DNA from: Camellia lanceoleosa
Lineage: Eukaryota > Streptophyta > Magnoliopsida > Ericales > Theaceae
Length of the DNA: 64,000 nucleotides
Reading direction: 5' to 3'
NCBI GenBank assembly: GCA_025200525.1
Contig: CM045767.1
Span: 116,434,021-116,498,020, forward strand
The position numbers and the translations under genes are program-made. Of the stretch, positions 56,687 to 64,000 are shown piece after piece (the first letter of the stretch is position 1; each line of letters begins with the position of its first letter). Below the pieces are notes generated by a model. It was not told where the DNA came from, searched no databases, and saw only the letters and a program-made list of their open reading frames with translations.

Positions 56687-59600
56687 ATGCCACGACAAAA
56701 GGTTGCCAATGATGAACTCCCAAGTTATGATATTGGTTGGAAATTTGGAACTTCAGTTGAAGGCACTAGGTATCATATTATTTGTAAATTTTGTGAACAT
56801 CTCATTAAAGGTGGGGTTACGTGTTTCAAACAACACTTGGCACATCAAACGGGGCAAGTACATTCTTGTCTTAATGTTAGTAAAGACGTGATCGAAGAAA
56901 TGATGAAACATTTACAAGATAAGAAAATAAGTAAAGTAGACAAACAAAAGAGAAAAGCTGAATTGGAAGCACATATTAGGGGAGATGATCTCTATGATGA
57001 GGATGAAGAAGATTTTGTAGATCTTCGAGATGATGACTCTGACTTTGATTTACAGATGACCAGGGCTAGACAAATAAGTATTCGTTCACAACAACAATGG
57101 AAGGAAAGAAAAAAATTTAGACGAGGTGCTGCAGATCATGGATCACAATATGATGCAGGTGGTAGTTCTAGTGCAGAGGGTAGTGGGCAAAGAATGCCAA
57201 AAGGATTAGGTATTGCTAATGTTTTTCATCAATCACAATCCGTGCGGAAACTGGTGGGAGTGGACGTAATTGGATTAAGTCCAATACTCCTGAAGCAAGG
57301 TTGAGAGTAATGGATGAAGAACTCCAAAAGAGCAAGAGTACAAAGCAATGTAAAATCTTTATAATGAATTTACAGAAGTTAAGGGAGAGATTGGAACGGA
57401 CAGTGTCTAAGTTTATACTCTATAATCGTATTCCATTCAATGCAGTTGATTCAGAGTATATACAACTCATGCTTGATGTTGCTGTTGAAGTAGGGCCATG
57501 AGTAAAGGGTCCTAGTAGTTATGAAGCTTCTGAAGTATATTTGGGTGTGAAGTATGATGAAATGACGAAATGGATAGGATCATTTAAGGAAATTTGGACA
57601 GCGAGAGGTGTATCCATCATGTGTGATGGTTGGAGCAATCTAACTTGGCAACACATCATCAACTTCTTAGTGTATTGCAATAGAGGTACTATATTTGACA
57701 AATCAATTGATGCCTTCAATATTATTAGTAGGACTGTTGAATATTATTTTGGGTTGTTAGATAAAGTTGTTTTGTTGATGAAATTGGAGAGCAATACGTT
57801 GTTCAAGTGGTGACTGATAATGAACTTGCACTGAAAACTACCGAAAAAATGTTAATGAGAAAAATGAAACATTTATATTGGACAACTTGTTCAGCACCTT
57901 GTATTGATCTCATGCTAAAAGACATAGTCAATAAGAAAAGTGTAGCCAAGGTGATTGAAGATAATAAAACCATCACCAATTTCATTTATAATAGTTGATG
58001 AGAGTTGGATTTAATGAGAAAAATCACTAGAGATAGAAAATTAATTCGACCTGTCATCACTTGATTTGCTACAAATTGTATTGCCATTGAGAGTATTATT
58101 AGATATAAATAACAATTGAGAGCTATGTTTAATAATGATGAGTGGAAGAATTCTAGATGGAGTGGAAGGCAAAGACTGGGCAACCTTACAAGGTGAAAAA
58201 AATTATTTTGGGAAAAGAGTTTTGGCAGAAAGTAACAGAGCTTTGTAAAGTTCATAAGCCACTAGTCAGAGTATTGAGGTTGGTTGATGGGGATGAGAAG
58301 CCAACAATGGGTTTCATATATGAAGCTATAGATAGAGCAAAGTTGGCAATTAAAAGAGATTGTCGCTACTTCACCAAGTATTGGAAAATTATTAATACTC
58401 GATGGTTATTTCAATTACATCAAGATTTGCATGTGGTTAGTAAGTGTTACGATTTCAATTATAACATGTATATTTACTTTCAATTATTAATTGTCTTTTT
58501 ATTTTTTAAGGATATTTTTTAAATCCTCAATTCCAATATGGTGTTACCTCATCTAATGAAACAATAAGAGAAGTGATGAGTGGACTTAAAAAAATAATTA
58601 CCAAATTGGAGCCTAATATGGATGCTCAAGTGAAAGTAACAAATCAAGTACGTACCAATTATTCAAATTTTAATAGCAATAATCTACTTTTGCAAATCTT
58701 ACTTGTAATGATTGTCCAAATTATAGTTGTTGCTGTTTCGAAATAAACAAGAAACTTTTGGCACTCCTTTAGCACAAAAAGCATGAAAACAATCAAATCT
58801 AGTTTTTATTTTCAAAATTACAAATTTACAATATATGAATACTTAAATAATTTTGTATTTTATTTTGACTTATGTCTAATTTAATGTAATTTTGTGTAGC
58901 TGAGCGATGAATTATTCATGATAGTTGTGCTCCTGAACTTTAAAAAATAGTGGTGAAAATGTTAAGTCAAACCACCACATCATCTTACTGTGAACGTAAT
59001 TAGAGTACTTTTAGTCTCATCCATAAGAAGACAAGGAATTGATTGAAATATAAGAAAATCCAAAGATCAGTCTTCATTACCTACAACATGAGATTAAAAT
59101 TGAGACACGTTAAAAGAAGAAGTCAATAGGAGATTGATAGGAGTTTTAATCCTATTAACTTGGATTACATATTTGAAGAAGATGATCCAATAAGTCCATG
59201 GATAGAAGAAAGTGAAAATCATTTACTAGATGGTGTGGATAATTCTGAATGGCTAGATTTGGTCTCAGATGATGATGATGGTAGTGGTGATGGTGACGGT
59301 GACGGTAATGGCAGCGATGGAAACAATGGTGGTAGCACTCATAGATATCAAGCTCGACGCACTTCTTAAAGCTAAACTCCTACTCCAACTCAAAGTGACA
59401 ATAGTGGTGGTTTAACACCATCTTATGGATGAGGTGATGATGCTGACGGTGGAGGCACTTCTTATGGTGACGATGGCGCGACAATGGTGGTGATGGTACT
59501 AGTTTTAGTGCAGGAAGTGAAGATTTTATTGGAAGATTTGGATTATGCGATGTTGGAGAACCTATTGCACATTTACCCTAACTACCTAGGAGGTTTCGTG

Positions 59601-59931
59601 GCAATGATACATGTAGGGATGAAATAAGAATAAGAAGCAGAAAACAACAGTTTGAGAGCTATCCTTACCCACCTTATCAAAATTATCCTTGGCCCCCTCA
59701 ACAACAAGGTCCTCTAGGATACGCTTTGCCAAATTATCAACAAGCTCAAGAAAAGTATGTTGATCCTTTTCAGCCAAGGTATCCATTTTCTCTCCCAGTG
59801 CACCAAACATAAAGGGATGACATGATGACAACATTCACTTATATATTTTCTACTAGATGGGGTGAAAATAGCAGCAGTAATCAAGCTCAACAATCTGAAT
59901 CTCAAGATGTATCACGTCACTCATTTTGATG
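56687..59931 (+). pseudogene. hAT transposase (BED, DUF659, hATC), inactive
   Basis: It starts MPRQKVANDELPSYDIGWKF at 56687. A BED-type zinc finger follows, with C33 and C36 (CKFC) and H50/H53 plus C61 (FKQHLAHQTGQVHSC). Acidic and Gln/Ser-rich linkers come next. A DUF659 core lies near 57541-57990 (GVSIMCDGWSNLTW, HIINFLVYCNRGTIFDKSID, LKDIVNK). The hATC dimerisation signature is decayed near 58945-59020 (QTTTSSYCERN), then an acidic tail (PINLDYIFEEDDPISPW) and GDGDGDGNG-type repeats. Frame breaks at 57300, 57810 and after 58000 and several stops prevent expression of a full protein of about 900 residues. It would cut and paste hAT DNA. Confidence 0.85.
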
Positions 59932-60138
59932 GTGACATTATGTAATTTTAGTAGTCACATTATGTAAAATGTAATCTCTGTTATTTATGAATTATGCTAT
60001 GATGTTATTTACTTTGTCAGGTTCTTTCATTAAGGATGTATACCTTTTAAAAACTATTTAAGTTAAAATTTACATACGCTTCCACAAGTATAATAATTAA
60101 AAGTAATTTTATACATCTAAGTTTAATAAAAGAAATTT

Positions 60139-60401
60139 GGGGTACTTACCAATTAGTCCTGTTAACTAGATTTATTTATTTACAGGTCTTAACTAATAAA
60201 TTTAACACTATAAAAATAAGAGAGTGATAAATTTATCACTAAAAATTTATTCATAAATCAAAGAGATTGATAAATTTATCACTATAAAATTATTCATAAA
60301 AAAAAAAACTGATAAATTTATCTTTATCACTTAATAAATTATATCAAATAGGACTTAATGGGTAATAAGTCTCTAAAGTAGGACCTATTGATAGTTTACC
60401 C
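60139..60401 (-). mobile_element. Mutator-type MITE B, copy 2 (nested in the hAT)
   Basis: Ends GGGGTACTTACCAATTAGTC and GACCTATTGATAGTTTACCC, flanked by a perfect 9-bp duplication AAGAAATTT (60130-60138, 60402-60410). 263 bp, reverse complement of the copy at 17788-18081. It contains the palindrome AGTGATAAATTTATCACT. Confidence 0.9.
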
Positions 60402-60859
60402 AAGAAATTTTTGGTACAAGTGTAATATAGATTTATGACATATAAAGTCATTAATCATTGAAATAAAATATAATAAAAAAAACTCATTTTATAGTAATTT
60501 TAAAATATAAAATATTTTGGATTATACTTAAAAATTATCAAAAATTTATCAAAGTTTATTTTAAAACTCAATAAATATGATTCTGAAAAAATATATATAT
60601 ATATATATGTATATCGGTAAATTTTTTTCAAATTGTGCGAAAAATAAAAAAATTCATAGTTCCAGTTACTGCAACCGTTATGCTACAGCCTTTACATCCC
60701 CCAACTGCAACGGCGCTACCACTACTATTATGGCAACCGCAATCGTTTTTCAGAATCTTAATCTCAGCTGTACTAATCAAGAAACTAGACTAAAAGTTCT
60801 TGGAAAAGTTGACAGTAGGCCAGAGGATAATCATCAAGATTATGCTTGCTCAGTCAGTA

Positions 60860-60954
60860 CATTCACCGCCATATAAAGTGAGATAGTACTAGACGAATTT
60901 TGTCGACTTCAGAAATATTGGACAGCATAGGATCAAAAGCGGAGCTCCAATGCT
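60860..60954 (-). other. Candidate exon of an unrecognised gene
   Basis: On the minus strand a segment bounded by AG (TGACCCCAG) and GT (ATGGCG then GTGAATG) reads EHWSSAFDPMLSNISEVDKI then RLVLSHFIWR without stops. Codon content looks protein-like, but I cannot name the family. It lies 100 bases beyond the right end of the hAT, so it may belong with the remnant at 53600-54066. Confidence 0.3.
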
Positions 60955-61129
60955 CTTTCTGGGGTCACTAGTGTAGTCTCTTTCTTACTTGTTCTGCAAC
61001 TTGTGAAACAATTTTTATTTTTGTTCTTCTAGTAATTTGAGATTATATCAATCTTTGAGGTCTCTATGAAACATAAAAGGTTTGAATTTGGTACAGCAAC
61101 CAAGTGATTCTTCTGGAACAGAGTCTCTT

Positions 61130-61320
61130 TAGCAATGAAAAAGAAGGTAAGAAAAAGATTGGGAAAACTGGCTCAATTTGTCCCCAAGAGCATCTTTTCC
61201 AGTTTCATAATCTCCATGCAATAACAAAATATCAATCTTCTTATTCGGCATGCTCGGGTCAGAAAAATCGTTCCTTAGCCTGCCAACCTTCAGAGCAATT
61301 GGGCCTTAACCTTATGAACA
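61130..61320 (-). other. Weak candidate exon of an unrecognised gene
   Basis: A minus-strand frame reads VGRLRNDFSDPSMPNKKIDI then LLLHGDYETGKDALGDKLSQ. It could be another exon of the same unidentified gene. Splice sites are not convincing. Confidence 0.2.
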
Positions 61321-61967
61321 ATTCACATTCAAGTTGACACCCATACTTTGAGTTTCATCCTTTTTAGAAATGTCATTTTAGATTAAATACTGGTTTATCT
61401 TTGTTCAAATCCAACAAGTGTAAATTAGACCGATACATCAGACAAAACTAAAAAACAAATTTCTTCAAAGGTAAGGGATCTTTACAGAGTAACATCACAT
61501 TCCTAGACTTGGACACTTTGTTTTAAATGTGATTCAAAAACTTCTTTCTTTTATATAACCCAGAAAACTCTACGTACAGGCAAGAAAATCAGAAGGAATT
61601 TCTAATAACAAACTTTTTTCTATCTGACATACTTCAGCCTGTTATAAAAAATGTACAAATCTACGTTTGATTCTTATAGAAAAAGTATGAATATACATTT
61701 GATACAAATGAAAAATTGCCGAGCCTTAAAGTAAGACTATCAATACATAAACACAGGACTACGTTTTGCCACAAATTAACAATATTAGCAATCATAATTT
61801 CGGAAGCCACATTGACAACATCTATACAAAACCATGTGTAAGAACAATATATGAATCTCATTAGCTACAAAAATCATTATCGGAGAAAACCTCACCTTCC
61901 ATATTCAAACATTTCATTAGGGAAAGATAAAGACTTCGAGCATTCACAACTGTGCAAACCAAAATAA
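61321..61967. other. 3' flank of the YkgJ-type gene
   Basis: AT-rich, presumably the 3' UTR and spacer. No repeat or second gene is clear here. Confidence 0.4.
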
Positions 61968-62424
61968 TTAACTAGAACTTACGCTCTTTATTGCATGATT
62001 AAAGTTATCCAGCTCTTTTGATTTGGAACCATATACCTCTTTAATTGTATCTCTACAACAACTGCAAGCAAGACAAATTAATGAAGCACAGCTCAGAAAA
62101 ACGTTCTACTCAAAAATTAACTATCAAGTGTCAAAAGGCTTTGTGGACAAGAAATGGGAGTGATGGATTGGCACCTGCAAGCCTCCTTGTTGAATCTTTT
62201 CTTGTCAATTCCATACAGTGTTTGAAAAATTTCTGGCTCCACGCGACAAAAATATGGACGATCTAACACAAATAGGACATAATCTGCCAGGTTTTTAGGA
62301 TGAAGCTAATGAAAATGCACTCTCATAGTAAATCAAAATGCTCACCAGGGTAAATGGAGCAAGTTCGTGAAGTTTTATCAAAGTTTATACACCATCCATC
62401 TGGACCTATTAGGCTTCTATATAG
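61968..62424 (-). CDS. CxxCxxCC (YkgJ-type) zinc/iron-chelating protein, last exons (partial)
   Basis: Three minus-strand exons: 62424-62346, 62262-62175 and 62061-61968, with good GT..AG borders and matching phases. Together they read LYRSLIGPDGWCINFDKTSR, TCSIYPDRPYFCRVEPEIFQ, TLYGIDKKRFNKEACSCCRD, then TIKEVYGSKSKELDNFNHAI and KSVSSS before TAA at 61970-61968. This is the C-terminal half of the plant CxxCxxCC / putative zinc- or iron-chelating domain family; its cysteines in GWCI, RTCSIY, YFCRVE and SCCRD would bind Fe-S or zinc. The first exons with the CxxCxxCC motif must lie upstream, past the LINE at 62690-64000 and outside the window. No defect is visible in these exons. An alternative splice at AGC|GTAAGT would end in SL. 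Confidence 0.82.
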
Positions 62425-62689
62425 CTGAAATTCATCATAATCAAGAGACAATAAATACATAGATTCACAATTGCAAGCATATGTGTGTGTGGTGTACTAA
62501 AAATGTGTGTATATAGGTAGAAAAAAATAAGCAACACAAGCTTTTAGATAGGATGGTGCCACGTTGGGTCAAGTGGGGGCAAATATCCATGGTAAGTTTT
62601 TATAATTATTGTTTTACCTAGAGTTCAAAAAATAAATTTTCCAAATTGCCCCCATTGGATTTTTAAAAATATGAATTTTACATAAATCC
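62425..62689. other. Intron of the YkgJ-type gene, left part
   Basis: Non-coding, with a TG-rich patch (TATGTGTGTGTGGTGTACTA) and a piece around 62550-62620 that may be repeat-derived. Assigned to the intron because exon 62346-62424 has a clear 3' splice site just beyond it. Confidence 0.5.
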
Positions 62690-64000
62690 AAACCAAGCCT
62701 TAAGTATCATCAAATGGGGTTGGCTACATAATCATTCTTCTCTACTCGACTCTATCAACGGTCATTTGGTTAATTAAATTAAGGAGATTCATCTCTATTT
62801 ATTACATTAGCTCACGTCAATCTAGGTCTGCCTCTTCCCCTAACACTTGCATCTACCATCACTGTATCACATCTTTTCACTACTGTTTCTGTTGTTTTCC
62901 GTTGCATATGACCAAACCATCTCAATCTATTCTCTCTCAACTTATCTTCTATCAGTACTACTTCTATCCATTCACGAATATACTCATTCATAACTCTGTC
63001 TTTTCTAGTCTTGCCACACATCCACCTTAGCATCCTCATCTCAGCAACACTCATCTTATCTACATGTTGTTTCTTAGTTGACCAAGATTCCGTCCTATAT
63101 AACATCGTTGGTCTAATAGTTGTTCTATAAAACTTTCCTTTTAGTCTAGTAGATACTCGTTTATCGCACAATACCCCAAACGCACTTTTCCACTTAAGCC
63201 ACCTCACTTTAATTTTATGGATCACAACTGCTCCAATTTCCTCATTCGTTGTGATAATTAATCCTAAATAACGAAAATATTTACTCTTAAATAGTTCTTC
63301 GTTCTCAATCTTCACTTCTCTGCTTCCATTGTCACTGTTACTAAGGGCTTGTTTGGCATAGACTATATAATCCATCTTTTTATCTTTTTATCTTTTTTCC
63401 ATCACATCACCTCTCTACTTTTTTGCATATCTTTTCGTAAAAAGACAAAAAGTGCACTTTTTTAGGACACCCCAAACCAACCCTAAATTACACTCCATGT
63501 ACTCTGTCTTAGTTCTGCTTATCTTAAATTCTTTAGATTCAAGTGCCTCTCTCCAAGTCTTAAACTTAGTGTTAACTCCTTCTCTAGTCGCATCCACTAA
63601 CACGATATCATTTGCAAAAAACATACACCATGGCAACATCATCCTAAATATTTCCCGTCAACTCATCCATAACTAAAGTAAAAAGACAAGGACTTAAGGT
63701 TGATCATTGGTGTAATCCCACTGTAATTGAAAATTCACTTGTCTCTCTAGCAGGTGATCTAATAGTGATCACCACACCTTCATACATGTCCCTAATCGCA
63801 TCAATGTAATCTTTTGTCACTCCTTTCTTCTCTAACACCCACCAAATTATATCTCGAGACACTCTATCCTATGCTTTCTCAAGATCAATAAAAATCATAT
63901 GAATGTTTCTTTTATTTTCTTTATACTTTTTTATTACTTTTCTCAAATGATAGATCGCTTCCATTATTGACCTACCAGGCATAAATCCAAATTAATTCTC
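62690..64000 (-). mobile_element. RTE-type LINE, 3' part, running off the window
   Basis: Minus strand. The RT part includes a piece near 63970-63850 (SMEAIYHLRKVIKKYKENK-type, then HMIFIDLEKA-type residues) and WCMFFANDIVLVDATREGVN with the RT box FAND in place of FADD. KISRTKTEYMECN follows, then (beyond a MITE) RYLGLIITTNEEIGAVVIHK, LKGKFYRTTIRPTMLYRTES, KMSVAEMRMLRWMCGKTRKD, ENRLRWFGHMQRK and RGRGRPRLT. Stops and indels show it is inactive. The same family lies in the intron at 48610. It sits in an intron of the YkgJ-type gene in the same orientation. Confidence 0.88.
63345..63483. mobile_element. Tourist-like MITE inserted in the LINE
   Basis: Ends GGGCTTGTTTGGCATAG and CACCCCAAACCAACCC, flanked by TAA (63342-63344, 63484-63486). 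Length 139 bp. It interrupts the LINE between YMECN and the residues before RYLGLI. Confidence 0.8.

Larger units (their letters stand above)
54075..60760 (+). mobile_element. hAT transposon, 6.7 kb, with decayed transposase
   Basis: The left end CAATGTTTCAAAATGCGG and right end (inverse) TAAGATTCTGAAAAACGATTGCGG-type are imperfect terminal repeats. They are flanked by 8-bp duplications ATCCCAGC (54067-54074) and ATCTCAGC (60761-60768), one mismatch. GCGGTTG-type subterminal motifs crowd both ends. The interior holds family R copy 4, a 4.5-unit tandem array, the transposase pseudogene and MITE B copy 2. The short derivative at 3676-4515 shares both ends. Confidence 0.85.

Noticed and set aside
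61104..61337. 77-codon plus-strand frame
   Set aside because: No domain or promoter context; the minus strand is at least as protein-like here and is given as a weak candidate exon.

Overview
The window is nuclear DNA of a flowering plant, most likely a woody or other large-genome eudicot. It is AT-rich and its genes have long introns with GT..AG borders. It carries plant-specific genes (ALS3), a plastid ycf2 insert, Ty1/copia and Ty3/gypsy-Tat LTR elements, RTE-type LINEs, a tRNA-derived SINE, Helitrons with CTAG-type ends, and many MITEs of the hAT, Mutator and PIF/Harbinger types. I could not fix the species. Most of the sequence is transposon in various stages of decay.

Layout. 1-2.1 kb: tail of a copia element (RNase H end plus 3' LTR). 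2.1-2.95 kb: a 70-bp minisatellite. 3.7-4.5 kb: a short hAT derivative. 6.4-14.6 kb: a MITE and Helitron field without genes. 15.1-16.7 kb: a Mutator element with 9-bp TSD that carries a gene fragment. 16.9-18.1 kb: two Mutator-type MITEs stacked on one 9-bp target, one hosting a hAT MITE. 18.4-21.3 kb: ALS3, three exons. 22.9-31.0 kb: foldback elements, SINEs, a ycf2 NUPT, a LINE RNase H fragment and a 1.1-kb PIF-like element. 31.3-46.7 kb: a Tat-lineage gypsy element (gag-PR-RT-RNH-aRNH-INT, a 115-bp tandem array, a spliced antisense gene, LTR) joined through its 3' LTR to a second partial copy that is split by a 3.7-kb LTR-like block. 47.7-52.85 kb: a four-exon gene for a single-pass membrane protein, with a LINE in its 3.3-kb first intron. 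54.1-60.8 kb: a 6.7-kb hAT element with a decayed BED/DUF659/hATC transposase. 62.0-62.4 kb: the last exons of a CxxCxxCC (YkgJ-type) zinc/iron-chelating protein gene on the minus strand, whose upstream part is separated by a LINE that runs off the window.

The host genes are not visibly linked in function: ALS3 is a membrane subunit of an aluminium-tolerance ABC-like transporter, the second gene is an uncharacterised secretory-pathway membrane protein, and the third is a putative metal-chelating protein. The most interesting biology is in the mobile DNA: the antisense, intron-containing gene between INT and LTR of the gypsy element, the 295-bp direct repeats bracketing the whole gypsy block, and several insertions nested exactly within the target duplications of earlier ones. 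I saw no CRISPR array, operon, tRNA gene or rRNA gene.
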